Source of the DNA: Eremophila alpestris peregrina
Taxonomy: Eukaryota > Chordata > Aves > Passeriformes > Alaudidae
Reading direction: 5' to 3'
DNA length: 64,000 nt
Assembly: GCA_009792885.1 (NCBI GenBank)
Contig: WMCF01000242.1
Span: forward strand, 177,604 to 241,603
A program made the translations under genes and the position numbers. The notes beneath the pieces are model-generated. The model saw nothing but the letters and a program-made list of their open reading frames with translations, ran no database searches and was not told the DNA's origin. This document shows, in pieces, positions 37,588-49,600 of this stretch. Position 1 is the first letter of the stretch, and the number at the start of each line of letters is the position of its first letter.

Positions 37588-37797
37588 CAACTTTACCACT
37601 CGCTTGCGGTCTATAAGATGTCTGCAGATCCCAAGTAATTCCCAAAATCCAGCTCACTTCTTTAACCAGTGTTGCAACAAAGTGTGGTCCCCCATCTGAA
37701 GACATTCCCAAGGGAAACCTTGGAATTATATGATAGAACAAAACTTTCACCACTTCCTTGGTTGTGTTAGTGCGACAGGGGTAAGCCTCTGTCCATC

Positions 37798-38338
37798 TGT
37801 GGGAAATAGTAGAGATAAGAAGGCTTTTAGGAGCTAAGAAAGCAGGCCTCAGAAGCAGAAAGAACAGAGAATTTAGGACGAGCTGCAGCTGCAAATTCTG
37901 AAAGCAGAGAAGATACAAAAATACAGCAAGCAAAGACATTAAACAATAATGTGAGTCTTAGGCTTGGCCATGATAAACCTTAAGACAACAGAAAAATGCT
38001 TAGCAAGATAGTAGAAAGTTTTAAGTTTAATAATGGAATATGTGTCTTGTTAACTCAAAGCATAACAAGCAAGCATTGTTTGAAACAGGTATAGGTGTGC
38101 TTTTGGTAATTGGCTAAAACAGTTGTCTGTAAGCTTTAGCAATATGCTATTGGTTGAGAAACTTTTAAAATGTCATGTAACAGAGAGATCTTTGGCTACT
38201 GGCTGCTTCTAGCAAGATGTGAGCAATTGCCATGTTTTTATTGTTTTAAACCTTGTATTGAGACTGATATTGTGGCAATAAAGCTCTGGGAAATGTCTTC
38301 CAGCAGTCCTGTCCTGTTTTTGCAAGTACTCCAACACA
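37798..38338 (+). mobile_element. Solo LTR nested in integrase, 6-bp target duplication
   Basis: 541 bp, TGTGGGAAATAG...CTCCAACACA, flanked by TCCATC (37792-37797) and GCCATC (38339-38344). AATAAA at 38277-38282 gives plus orientation, opposite to the host provirus. The 6-bp duplication suggests class II. A 122-codon minus frame (37939-37571) fuses LTR text to integrase and is an artefact. Confidence 0.8.
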
Positions 38339-41099
38339 GCCATCCACAGAAGGTGTCAACTAATACCAGCATGTCCTGGTATCCCTCTTTGCGTGGTAAC
38401 TCCGCAAAATCTATCTGCCAGCAATCTCCAGGAATATCCCGTTTTTGTTACTCCTAATACAACTTTTTTCCTCGTGTCAGGGTTGTTCTTAGAGCAGATT
38501 TCACAATTGTTCACTACTGATTATACAATGTAGGTCATTCCCTTTCGTATTGCTACCTTTTTTGATATTTGAAAAGATTTTCAACCCTGAAATGCGTGTT
38601 TTCATGTTCTCTTTGAGCTAGCTCCCAAAGGATGAGGGGTGGGACTACAATCTGATTGGCTGGTGTAACAGACCATCCACTTTCTGTGATCTCAGCTTTA
38701 AGAAACTGATCAGTTTGTGGTCTGCTTGGTCCTTATTTGGGGTGAACCCTGACAAATCAATTTCTTTTTGTGGAATTACTGTGAGAATACCTTTTTCTGC
38801 AATTCCTCTTGCTGCTTTATGAGCAAAGCAATTTCCCAATTCTGGAGTGGTTTTCCCTTTTTGGTGACCATGCATGCATGGTCATATAGCTATCAGCAAT
38901 GCATGATAGCTACTTCTGCAAGCTTTTTAATGCTCTCTACAAGGGCAAGTATTTGTTCAGCATGTTTGATTACTCTGAGCGTTCAGAAGTCCTCTCTCCT
39001 TCCAGATGGCTCCATGGGCGTGGACAACACTAAATGCATATTTCGAGTCAGTCCATATATTTACCTCCTTTCCTTCACACAGGTCTAGAGCTGTTGTCAG
39101 TGCAATCAGTTCAGCTTTCTGTGATGACACATCTGCTGGTAAGGCCTTTGCCTCGATCACCTTATCTTGTGTGGTTATTGCATACCCTGTCATCCTTTTG
39201 CCATTTTTCATAAAGCTACTCCCATCTGTAAAGAGCTCCCAATCTGGATTTTCCAGGGGNACATCTTTCAGGTCAGGCCGGCTGGAATAGACCTCTTCAA
39301 TTGTCTGCAAACAGTCATGTTCAGGTTCCTTGTCAATTAGGGAGGAGGACAAGAACATGGCAGGGTTAACAACAGAAGTTGTTTTCAGGGTAACATCATC
39401 TTGTTCTAGTAACAGTGCTTGATATTTAAGCATCTGGTTACCAGATAGCCAATGCCCCCCCTTTTGTTCCAGTACAGCTGCTATGGCATGGGGTACATAC
39501 ACTACAATGTGTCACCCAAGGGTGAGTTTTCGGGCTTCCTGGATCAGGGGGACAGTGGCTGCCACAGCCTTTAGGCATCCTGGCCAGCCCTGGGCGACAT
39601 TGTCTGTTTGGAAAAGTAGGCCACAGCCTTCCACTGGGTCCCAAGGTGCTGTGCTAGTACCCCTAAAGCTACATTCAGTCTCTCATATGAAAAAAGTTCA
39701 AAAGGTTTAGTTAAGTCTGGTAATCCCAGCGCTGGAGCTGACATTAGAGAGTGTTTCAGCTGTTTAAAAGCTGCTCTGGTGTTTTCAGTCCATATGATAA
39801 TTCCTTTTTTGACTGCTTTTAATGCTCCATGTAGAGGTTTTACCAACAGTCCATAATTTCCTATCTAGAAACGACACTAACTTACCATTCCTAGGAAAGC
39901 TTGCATCTCTCTCACAGTATGGGCCTCTGGGAGTCAACAGATAGCTTATTTCCATTCTTTGCTGAGCTGTCAGTTGTCCACAAAAGATCTCAAGCCCCAA
40001 GTAAACTACTGCTTCTTTGGCAAGTGCTTTGTCTTTAGAAACTCTGTACCCACTCAGTCCCAAGAAGTTTAATAAACTTACAGTAAATTGTATGCACTCA
40101 TCTCTGGTTCTAGCCTCAATTAGGATGTCATCCACCTATTGAAGAATAACTCCTTCTGGTTCCTGTCTTTTCCAGTCTTCTAATTCCTTTGCTAGCTGGT
40201 TTACAAATATTGTTGGGGTGTTCTTGGGGTAAAACCGTCCAAGTGAGTTGACTTTTCCTCCCTGTTTCAGGATTTTCCCACTCAAAAGCAAAAAGCTCTT
40301 GGCGGGTTTTGTGTACAGGAATGCAGAAAAAGGCATCCTTCAGGTCTACAACAGTAAACCACTGTAATTCGTCTGTCAGTGTGATCAAAGGAGTAAGGAC
40401 TGGCTACTGCATATATGTCCTCTGTAACTTTGTTAATTGCTCTTAAATCTTGTACTAATCAATGATTTCTATTATCTGCTTTTTTAACAGCTAAGATGGG
40501 GGTATTGTATTTGGACTCACATTGCACTACTAACCCATGCTGAAGGAATTTTTCAATTACAGATACCAATCCCTTATAGTTTTCTAATTTCAAAGGGTAT
40601 TGTTTTTGCCTTACTGGTGTGACTCCTGGTTCTGCAACACTCACTGGTTCTGCTCGTTTGGATCTTCCTGGGATATCACTGGCCCACATTATTGGACTTA
40701 ACTGCATTCTCAACTTCAATGGGAATTTCACCACATTTTTCCTGTATAAAAAGTGCAGCAACTTGCACGAATTTAGACTCAGGAATTACAACTCTTACAC
40801 CCTTTCCCTTTTTGAATTTAATTTCTGCTTCCAATTTTTCTAATCCCTCTTCAGCAATGGTTTAGGGGAGTTAGGCATACAGAGGAATTTATGGGTTACC
40901 CAGTGCTCTCCCAGTTTAAATTTAAAGGTTGGAAGAAAGGCTGTGTTTCCATTACCCCAATCGCCCCAGCAACATGTACAGTCTTGTGACTCTGTTTCCC
41001 TTCTAAGGTACTTAAAACAGAATATGCTGCTCCAGTATCTACTAAAAATTCAGTGTCATCTTTTCCCAGCTTAGCTACAACCGATGGTTGCGCTGGAAG

Positions 41100-42470
41100 G
41101 GTAGCCTTTGGTCCCCATCATTCAGAACTTGAGCTGCTAGAGCTCTGTACTACTAGAAGTTAGGGAACTAGGGACTTTTCTTTCAATGCTGGACAGTCGT
41201 TCTTCCAATGACCCTTTTTCTTTTACAATAAGCACACTGATCTTTCTCAGTAGGGGAAGTTTTCTTTTTTCTGAGTTGCCTTCTTACTAGGTTGGGATTT
41301 ACCTCTTTCAGTTGGGCCCCTGTCTCAAAATACCTTCCAGGCCACCTCTAGCAGTTTATCTGTCTCAAACTCCCTCTATCTTTTGCAGCCTTCTCCTTAT
41401 ATAATTTGTAGCTTGACCCATAAATAAGAGAACTAGATGTGCTTTACCATCAGCTCATTCAGGATCTAGATCTGCATATTTGACAGCAGTTTCTCTTAAA
41501 CTGTTGAAAAAATCAGTGGGTGATTCATCATAATTTTGCCTTACTTCGTAAATCTTTGACCAATTTATAGCTTTAGGGACACCATGTTTTAACCCATATA
41601 CCACAAGACTTTGATTTCCCCACAGTAGTTTTACACTGTTCCAACCTGATAAGGGAGAATGGAAGCTTTACATATATTGGCCCCTAGTTGCCTGCTTGCA
41701 GGCTTGCAAAACCGGTTCTTTTCTTTTTATCTTCTTTCACCTAGTACGTTTTGCTATGGGGCTGCATTCTTTACTAGCCTTTTTAGCAATCTTTCCTCTC
41801 CTTCACTTGCTCAGGGCAGCAATAATCTGACCCTCCTCTTGCCCTGCTGCTGCGGCGGAGGCAGCGAGGGTTTAGGGGTCTCGCCCGGGCCTGGGCCCGA
41901 GCCCGCCACGAGCGCGAGCGCGGCCGGTGCCGGCCCTGCCCTCAGATCAGGGGTGATAGGTCTAATTCTGCCTCCTCCTTATCTTTACACCCATTTGCTC
42001 CTTTTTACTTTCCCCCTCTTTTTCCTTTAAAACCAATATATGCTGTTCCTTTTTGTTTGTTGATAGACTTTGCTGACTTGCTAATACCATAAAAAGCCAA
42101 GCATATTCTAACTTACTGAAATACTTGTGTATGTGGGATTATAAACTTGATAAAAATTTCTTATTGAAACTACTGAATTCAGGCCTCGTCTCATCATTGT
42201 CTAGTTCATACATTGGTCACACCTTTTCTGAGAGCCTGATAAAAAGTTTAAAAAGTGTTTTAAAAAGTGATGGGTTTAAAAAGTGATGACATACCACCTG
42301 TTAGTTCATGCCAGTTTTTCAATACTAACACCAGAGGACTGTTTCTTGGGATATTACTTTTACAATCACAGGAGAACACAAACTCCATCTTAACACTTAT
42401 GAGTAGGAAAGTCCACAGAAATCAAGAGAACCAGAGAGAGAGAGAGCAAAAGAGGAAGCAAGAACAAGTA
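41100..42470 (-). pseudogene. gag remnant of provirus P
   Basis: A single zinc knuckle, CAYCKRKGHWKNDC (C-x2-C-x4-H-x4-C), is encoded around 41235-41192, as in gammaretroviral nucleocapsid. Upstream at 41960-41830 is a sharply GC-rich stretch in otherwise AT-rich DNA, reading proline/alanine-rich on the minus strand, in the place of a proline-rich gag segment. Matrix and capsid parts are too broken to define. Confidence 0.65.
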
Positions 42471-42471
42471 A

Positions 42472-42542
42472 GATACAGGATTAGAACTCATGACTTTCGG
42501 AGCTGAAGCGCAGGAGCTAACCTACTGTGCAACCCCAGCCCC
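42472..42542 (-). ncRNA. tRNA-like sequence in the provirus 5' leader
   Basis: The minus strand has a B-box-like GAGTTCTAATCC (42489-42478) and an A-box-like TAGGTTAGCTCC (42524-42513) with tRNA spacing, plus surrounding text resembling an initiator or elongator methionine tRNA D- and T-arm. The arms no longer pair well and the anticodon loop is unclear. It is a tRNA-derived relic, not a working tRNA gene. Confidence 0.4.
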
Positions 42543-42888
42543 AGGCCAACATCTTCCACTGCAATGCTTAACCCTCGCTTTTTCAGACAGTGTCCTCTCT
42601 TACTCTAGCGGATGAGATGAAAAGTGAATGTAAAGCAACTCTGCCTGGACCCCCTAGGGTCTTTCCACACAAAAGAAAACTACAAGAGATCTCTTTAACA
42701 TCTAACTCAGGTGCTAAAACAGAATTACCCCCTTTATTCAGTTACTCACATGCCTCTGTGCCAGGCCCAAGGATTCTTAGGCTCTGATAACTTCAGGACC
42801 ATAGCTGGGGCCCCCTGGGAATGCTGGCAAGAATGAGGGGAGCAGCTACGTGTTCCTGTGGTCCAGGGGGTTTTCCAAATGCCTCACA

Positions 42889-42906
42889 GTCCCATCTGGA
42901 GCGCCA
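42889..42906 (-). other. Primer binding site of provirus P
   Basis: Minus-strand TGGCGCTCCAGATGGGAC, 13 nt from the LTR edge. Its complement ends in CCA as a tRNA 3' end should. The closest match I can recall is tRNA-Arg(CCU), with about three mismatches, so the assignment is tentative. The 13-nt spacing is longer than the usual 1-3 nt. Confidence 0.6.
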
Positions 42907-42919
42907 GAACAGATACATC

Positions 42920-43342
42920 TGAGAGGCCGATCTGGAACAGAGGCTAGACAGAGTTAAAGGAATAAAGGAGGTATTCGTTAAAAGGCCTTAAAAGGATACA
43001 CCTTGGGCAGTACAAGAGCCTGGCCAGGGCTCTGCCCAAGATGGATCACCGGTCACGAGTCTTCACGCTTTTATAAGTTTTGGTCCATTTACATATTGCA
43101 GTCAATTGTCCAGTTACGGCTCCAGGTTATGAAGTCCCATCCTCCAGATTTGCTCTCTTCAATGCACCATTGTTTATGCTTTTTGGGCCTGAGGCTGTAA
43201 CAGTTGTCCCTGGTTTTCAAGCTGGAAGATTGTTTTGTCTAACTACCCTGTGAAGAGAACTTACTAACAATATGAAGTTCAGAGTTACCAAGACAGGTGG
43301 TACAGAATCTGAAAAATATGAAAGCTAAAACTTAAGGTATCA
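42920..43342 (-). repeat. 5' LTR of provirus P
   Basis: Partner of 35621-36043. TTTTATAAG (about 43070-43078 on the plus strand) and TTCATT/TTTATT-type motifs are shared. On the plus strand it ends GGTATCA, next to the minisatellite that continues toward ZNF-4. Confidence 0.88.
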
Positions 43343-43962
43343 CCTCCATGTCACTCTCCATATCTGTGTCCCCCCATATCCCCACCTATGTCTGTGTCCC
43401 CATCTATTTCGATGTCCCCACATGTACCCACCCATGTCATTGTCATCCCACGCCCCCACCCATCCATCCATCCAACATTGTTATTTTTATCCCAATTTCA
43501 GGGCTTTCAATAGGATGAACAGAAAGGAAAATAAAATGAAAGCCAGAAGAAAATTATTTACGTGTCCCTGCTGGCAGAACATTCTTGTGCTTGGCTGGGT
43601 GGGAAGAACCTTTTTTGCAGGGGTTTCCCCACTGTCGCCAAAATCATGGGTTTTTCCCCAATCTGACCCCAATTGGCTGTGGAAGACACCCGTGGACCAG
43701 GGACAATTGAAATGATGGATTTATGTTGGAGAAGACCGCCAAGGACATCCAGTTGCTTGATGCCACCAGAAGATGCAAAAAGTGAGATTGTTCTGGGGTC
43801 AGAAGTCAACAAATCTGCTCTCCACAATGGATTTCTGATGCTGGTGTTTGGATGTGTCCAGGTGCCCACAGGGAGCCAAGAGGATATGGAGCCCCCAGCC
43901 AAGTGTCTTCCCACACATGGATCACCAGCACCATGGATCCCTGGGGCTCTGCCCACCAGGGG
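43343..43962 (-). other. 3' untranslated region of ZNF-4
   Basis: Continues the CATGTCC minisatellite (to about 43480) and then the conserved 3' region. The polyadenylation position reads AATAAC (near 43482), not AATAAA, so the signal is degraded. 43690-43960 is clearly homologous to 12880-13160. Confidence 0.65.
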
Positions 43963-44956
43963 TCACTGGGGATCATCCAGCATGGATCCTCCCCTGGGGG
44001 ATGTAGCTGGAGCAGTGCACGAAGGTCCTTCTGCAGTTGGAGCACTCGCAGGGCTTCCTTTGGTGTGCCTCCAGTGGTGTTTGTTTAAGGCTGAGCTCTG
44101 GGTGAAGCTCTTCGCACACTCTGAACACTTGTAGGGCCTGGTGTGGATGCGCCGGTGCTTGATGAGGGTGCAGTTGCGATTGAAGCCCTTTCCGCAGTCG
44201 GGGCAACGGAAGGGCCTCTCATCCGTGTGAATCCGCTGGTGCCTGACGAGAGTGGAGCTGATCTGAAATCTCTTCCCGCATTTATCACACTCATAGGGCC
44301 TCTCCCCAGTGTGGACCCTCTGGTGGACGATCAGCTTAGAACGCTCGAAGAAGCTCTTCCCACACTCCTCACACTCGTATGGTCTTTCCCCCATGTGGAT
44401 TCCCCAGTGGCGGATCAGTGAGGATCTCTGTCTGAAGCTCTTCCCACATTTTGAGCACTTGTATGGCTTCTCCCCATCGTGAAGCTGCTCAGGGACTCCC
44501 AGCTCTGAGCTCTGGCCACATCTCCGGCCACCTCCCCGGCCCAGGGTGGGTCTTTTGTCCTCAGATCCCCGTGATCTGCGTTTGCAGTCCCTCCTTGTAC
44601 GGGATTTCCGGGGCTTTTCCTCCCTGTTGGATTCCTGCGCTGTGGAACTGCTCCAAACGGTCTCTTCCACAAGGTTCTGTGGGGATTTGTCCTTCCTGGT
44701 CTCCNTCCTCAGCTCCTTGTCTGGGGGAGGAAGGACAAGGTAAGGATGGGATTTGACTCCGTGCCAGAGGGAATGGGAAGGAGATCCTCCCAATGGGTGC
44801 CCGGCAGGACGACGTCGACAGCGGGGTTGTCCTGCAGCCGGGGGCCAGGCTGGGCTGGGATATGGAGCAGGAGAGAGGGAAAGGGGCAGTGACTTCCTCC
44901 TCACCTGCCTGGGGCTCCCGGGGCATCTTCCTCTTCCTCGCAGACTCCTCCTCCAT
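43963..44956 (-). CDS. C2H2 zinc-finger protein ZNF-4, short array (5 fingers)
   Basis: Exon A (44956-44905) keeps the [20 protein letters not shown]. Exon B (44720-43963) carries the spacer and five fingers: [54 protein letters not shown] and [14 protein letters not shown]. The spliced product is about 269 residues. The linker before the last finger is HTRPYKC, having lost two residues by a 6-bp deletion, which may disturb finger docking. The usual stop after the last finger is lost, so a tail of about 30 residues ([12 protein letters not shown]...) is added from former 3' sequence. There is an N at 44705. Probably expressible, but reduced compared with its 10-12 finger relatives. Confidence 0.72.
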
Positions 44957-45369
44957 CGGGCCAAGGTTTAGGAATGGAGAATCGTGGTTTGGGGGAAAAC
45001 AAGGTGTGAGCGCGTTGAATTTATTGGTCCCACTGCCCAAGTGCAGCTGCACAAGTCAGCGCCCCTTTCAGCCTCGGGGCGCCCGGACCCCGCTCACGTC
45101 CAAGTTCTCCCACTCCTACAGGATGCCGGGTGTACCCCGGCTCCGGAATCTTCCCTCTGCCGCGCTCCGAGGCTCTCGCATTCCCCGCCCCGGCTCTCCC
45201 GGGGATCCCCAAACCCGAGATCGCCCCTCTGCCCGCCGGTACCGGGCCATCGCCACCTGGGAACCCCCCCAATATTCCCCAGAAGGGCATTTCCGGCTCG
45301 GCCTTGGGGTCTTGCAAGACCCAAACATTCCCTGACCCCCAAAAAACCCTCCCGGAGACCACTCCGATG

Positions 45370-45930
45370 GATTTGGGGCGAGCTCCCCCTCCCCGCTCAC
45401 CTGCGTGTTCCGGGGGGGCCGATGTTGCCGGAACTAGTGGAAGAGCGCGGTTCTGTTACTACTGGTGCTCTTCCTCCCGCCCCTCCTCTTCCTCCTCTAT
45501 TCCTTCTCTTCCTCCGCTTCTCCTCTTCCTTGTCCTCCTCTTCCTCCTTTTCCTGCTCCTCTTCTTCCTTTACCTCCTCCTCTTCGTCCCGCTCGTCCTT
45601 CGCTCCCAGCCCGGCCCGGGCGGTGCCGACACTCAAAAGCAGCCTCGCCCTGCCCTTAGGGTTCCCCAAGGCGGCCCCGCCCCGCGCGGCACGGGGAGTG
45701 ATCCTGGGAGCAGCGGGAAGGAATCGGGAGCGCTTTCCCTGCCAGTATCGTTCTGACTGGGAGCACTGGGAGGGAACTGGGAGCGAACTGGGAGCAAACA
45801 GCGCCCGGAGGCGGCTGCAGGCGGCGCTGGGCGGAACCGAGACAAAGGGCGTGGTTATGCAAATCTGGGACCGATCGCGCGCTGTGATTGGTGGGCGGAA
45901 GCCGCGCGGTGTTTCACCGGTCACGTGAGG
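45370..45930 (-). promoter_or_regulatory. ZNF-4 first exon (purine-expanded) and promoter
   Basis: First exon with a long GAGGAA/GAAGAGG purine tract on the minus strand (about 45465-45600). The promoter has ATGCAAAT (45857-45864), GATTGG (45886-45891) and E-box CACGTG (45922-45927), all in the same order and spacing as ZNF-2. Confidence 0.78.
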
Positions 45931-46159
45931 GGATAGCGGAGCGATGGCGGCGGCGTTGAGTGAAAGGGGAGAGGGAGCGGGAATGGGGACAGAGACAGAG
46001 AATGAGACCAGGAATGGGTTCCGGACTGGGATGGGAGTAGGACGGGACCGGGACAAGGGGGACACAGGAACGGGCGAGAGGCAGGGAGGTGATAATGGAG
46101 AAAGGGGCATCCGCTATAGGAGACACCAGAAGTTGAGATGGAGGGACATGGGGACAGTT

Positions 46160-46665
46160 CCAGGGCACAGGATCCTTGATCCGGTACCTCCGCCAGGGTC
46201 TCCCAGCACAGCCAGAGCCGCTCGGCCTGGGGATCCCAAAGTCCTGAGCAAGCCCCAGTCCCTACCAGGAACCCTCAACTCCGTTGCATCCAGCAACCCC
46301 CACATCACCTGGAAGATCCTCCCATGTCACCATCCATGCCTGTGCCCCCACCATGTTCTCATGTTTTGATTCAAAAGCTTTATTTTTACCCAATTGTTTT
46401 GGTCTTTTAAAAGGATGAAGAGATATGAAAGGAGAACCAAAGCCACAAGGAGCCAGGAGGATGTGGAGCACCAAGCCAGGTGTCCTCCCAACACGGATCA
46501 CTGGCACCACGGATCACCAGGGCTCTGACCACTGGGGCTCACTGGGGATCATCCAGCCTGGATCCTCCCATTGGGGATGGAGCTGGAGCAGCGCACGAAG
46601 CTCTTCCCACACTCGGGGCACTTGCAGGGCTTCCCTCAGTGGTGCCTCTGTTGTCAAGGCTGAGG
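46160..46665 (-). pseudogene. Conserved spacer and 3' end of a lost zinc-finger gene
   Basis: 46160-46330 is the spacer seen upstream of ZNF-1 and ZNF-2. 46376-46660 is a zinc-finger 3' untranslated region, with minus-strand AATAAA at about 46379-46384, reaching only the last codons of an array before joining block A at about 46665. The finger array itself is absent. Confidence 0.6.
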
Positions 46666-46671
46666 TGTTTG

Positions 46672-49600
46672 GACAAGACTGAGCTCTGAGTGAAACCCTT
46701 CCCACAGAGTTGGGACACTCATAGGGTCTGTGACATCCCAAGGAGAAGGGCTGGGATGTGCTCTGGTGCCTGTGACATCCCAAGGAGCAGGGCTGGGATG
46801 TGCTCTGGTGCCTGTGACATCCCAAGGAGCAGGGCTGGCTGTGATGCTCTCTAGTGTGTGGGACATGACCAGGGGCAGGGCTGACTGTGATTTGTTTGGT
46901 GCCTGTGAAATCCCAAGGGCAGTGTCACAGTGGGGCAGCTCTCAATGTCCCCAGCAGGTCACGCTGTCCAGTGCAGCCCGTGCCAGCGGTCACTGCGCAC
47001 ACGGGGGAGGCTGGGCTGGGCGGGGGTCGGGGCAGAAACGCCGCCNCCGGGGCTGGGGTCTCCCCCTGCCTCTGGAGCCCAGCCCCTGGTGGGAGTGCCT
47101 TGGGCAGGGCACGGGGCTGCTGCTGGGCAAAGGGGGACAGGCCTTGTCCCCTGCCAGTTGCCTGGGCCCCTCGGATGCCTGCCCCACACCCCTGTGGCTC
47201 CTGGCCCCACTCCNNTCTGCCACCTTCACTCCCTCCATCAAAGCCCCACTCAGCCTCTGTGCTATGACCTCTGGAAAGAAAGAAAGAATGAAAGAATGTA
47301 AGAAAGGAAGTGTAGTCGGTGTGCCCTGGCTGGATGCCAGGCACCCACCAAAGCTGTTCTCTCACTCCCCTCCAGAGTTAGATAGAAGAGAGAAAACAGT
47401 ATGAATGCTTCATGGCTTGAGATAAGGACTGTGACAGATCACTCAGAACATGCCATCATGGGCAGAACAGGTTTGAAATTAGAGACATTAATTGAATTGA
47501 TTGCTGTCAAAATCAGAGCAGGATAGTGAGAAGTAAAATAAAGCCCTCCTGCCCATCCCTCCTTCCCAGCTCTACCTCCTCCCCCAGTGGGTGCAGGGAG
47601 ACAGGGAGTGGTGGTTCTGGTCAGTTCATCACATGTTTTCTCCTGCTGCTCTGGGAGAGGAGTCGTTCCCCTGCTGTGCCAGGGGTCCATCCTGGAGACA
47701 CTTCTCCAGGAACTGCACCAAGGTGAGTTCATCTCACGGACAGCAGTTCTTCACAAACTGCTGCAACGTGGGTCACTCTTCCATGGGCTCACAAGTCCTA
47801 CCAGGACCCTGTTCCAGACTGGGGTCCTCTCCATGGGTTTGCAGGACCCTGCCAGGTCCCTGCTCCAGCACAGGTTTCTCATGGGGTCACAGCCTCTGCT
47901 CAGGCATCCCCCTGCTGCAGCACGGGCTCCTCCAGGTGCTGCAGGTGCATCTCTGCACTCGGTGCCCTCCATGGGCTGCAGGGGCCCAGCTGCCTCCCCA
48001 CGGACTGCACCACGGAATCTCAGGGCACTCAGCTCCAGCACCTGGAGCAGCTCCTGCCCCTCATCCTGCCCTGCCCTGGGTGTGTGCAGAGTTGTTCCTC
48101 TCCCATGTTCTCACCCTGCTTTTCCGAACTGAAGGTAGTGTTTTGGGTGGGAAGCCTTCGGTGTGAGCAAGGATTGTCTCAGCAGCAGCTGCTTTTGCAG
48201 ATCGAAGCAGAGATAAGAAAGATTCCATGAAGTGAATATTCTGCCTCCTTGCGGAACCCGCAGTGAGCGGCTCGAGGGAGCTGCAGTGGGAGCTGCGGGT
48301 TGTGCCGGGGCTGGGGAATGGCCGGAGCCGCCGGCAAGGGGCCGGCAATGGACACTGAGCCTTTGCTGAGCAGGGGCTCGGGGCCCTGCGGCGCCGGGCG
48401 GTCGGTGCCCGGTCAGCCCGGGACTCTGCGGGAGCCNGGAANAGCGAGAGAGCCCGGGCCAAAGATCAGCCCNGGGGTGGGCACGGCCTGGGAGGGGGCA
48501 CAGCCCGGGGGGGCCCGCAGAGCCTGCCTGCTCCAAAGGCCCACCTGCGGCAGTGGGGCAGCTGCCGGGATCTCAGGGGCAGGGAGGAGCGCAGGCGGGC
48601 GTTCCAAGTGGCTATTTGGGGCAGGAATTTGTCGCGATACGGGGAATTCCCGCGGGCTGGGGCCGCTGCCGAGTGCCGCCGCCTTTCCCCGGGAGCCCCC
48701 GGGCAGAGCTCTCTGCTCGGGGCCAAGGGCCGGGCGCCTGCTCGGCGGCTCCGAGACGGCAGAATTTTGGGGGGGATCCCGGTGTTGGCTGCCGGCAGAG
48801 CCCCGCGCCAGGCCGGGGGATGCGTGGGACCCTCCCGATGTGGGGGTTTTGTTAAGAATGAAAGCTTGTGGTCCAATTTTTAATCAAATTTTAATCAAAA
48901 TTTAGTTATTTTTAAAGTTATGTTCGGCAAAAAACGAGCAGAATAGCGCTGGGTACGCACAGGAGTCTTTGCTCCACCAACACGTACACTCAAGGGTTAG
49001 TGTTTGTGAATTTTTATACATATACATAATTATGTCTCAGCAATTTCTATTTCCTGTAAAATCTATTGTTTTTACATGTGTGATTGGCCTCTTTTCCTGG
49101 TGTCACTTTGGCTTCCTTTGATAGTCGTCGCAAGAGAGGCCGAAGTCTTCGTTATTCATTCTGTGCTGTCGTTAGGCTTCTATGCTGTTTTGTTGCCTTT
49201 TTTTTCCTTTTCCTTGCATAAACAGTTACATATAGTTTGCTCAATTTCCTGTCTGTTGTTAACAATATCCCATCCGCCCCTTTCTCCAGTTGTTTCCGCC
49301 CCTTTCTCCAGCCTTAGTTGGCATTTTCTCAGAATTCATCTTCGTATTGGTTTTTATTCCCAAGGTCCAATTTCATATCTCTTTTCTGACACAATCATAT
49401 CTCTCACAGTTTGGGCTGCTGCATTGTCAGCCCGGAAGCACGTGGCGATCGCCCGGTACCGGCGGGGCTGGGGGTTGGGAGAGCGGGGAAGGGCGGTACC
49501 GGAGCTGGGGGACCCTCTGCAGCCTGCGGGGGGCGGATGTCCGGATAAGGGGCACCCCCGGGACCCTGGAACGTGGAGCCCAGAGAGGGGGAACCCCGGC

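Larger units (their letters stand above)
36334..41100 (-). pseudogene. pro-pol remnant of provirus P
   Basis: Minus-strand order: protease near 41050-41000 with the active-site stretch FLVDTGAAYS; reverse transcriptase 40761-39785 with [12 protein letters not shown] (about 40340) and VDD (about 40128), where the codon before VDD is the stop TAG; a connection segment 39846-39571; RNase H 39502-38957 with FTDGSS, a glutamate in QKAELIAL and WTDSKYAF; integrase core from about 38400 (WQIDFAELPRK), cut by an LTR, resuming WTEAYPCRT and DGGPHF (about 37690), cut again by a second LTR after SGKV, and resuming at 36850; C-terminal domain HPFQPGDWVYVKWW (about 36540). Frameshifts and stops recur. Gammaretrovirus-like by integrase C-terminus and single zinc knuckle. 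Confidence 0.88.
35621..43342 (-). mobile_element. Class I ERV provirus, family P, env-less, with nested LTRs
   Basis: Two direct LTRs (35621-36043 and 42920-43342) flank gag, protease and pol remnants on the minus strand, with a primer site next to the right LTR and a polypurine tract next to the left one. Only about 290 bp lie between the integrase end (36334) and the polypurine tract, so there is no room for env. It inserted into the CATGTCC minisatellite between PGLYRP2 copy 2 and ZNF-4. No clean target duplication was recognised, because both flanks are repetitive. Two later insertions sit inside the integrase region. All reading frames are interrupted. Confidence 0.9.
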
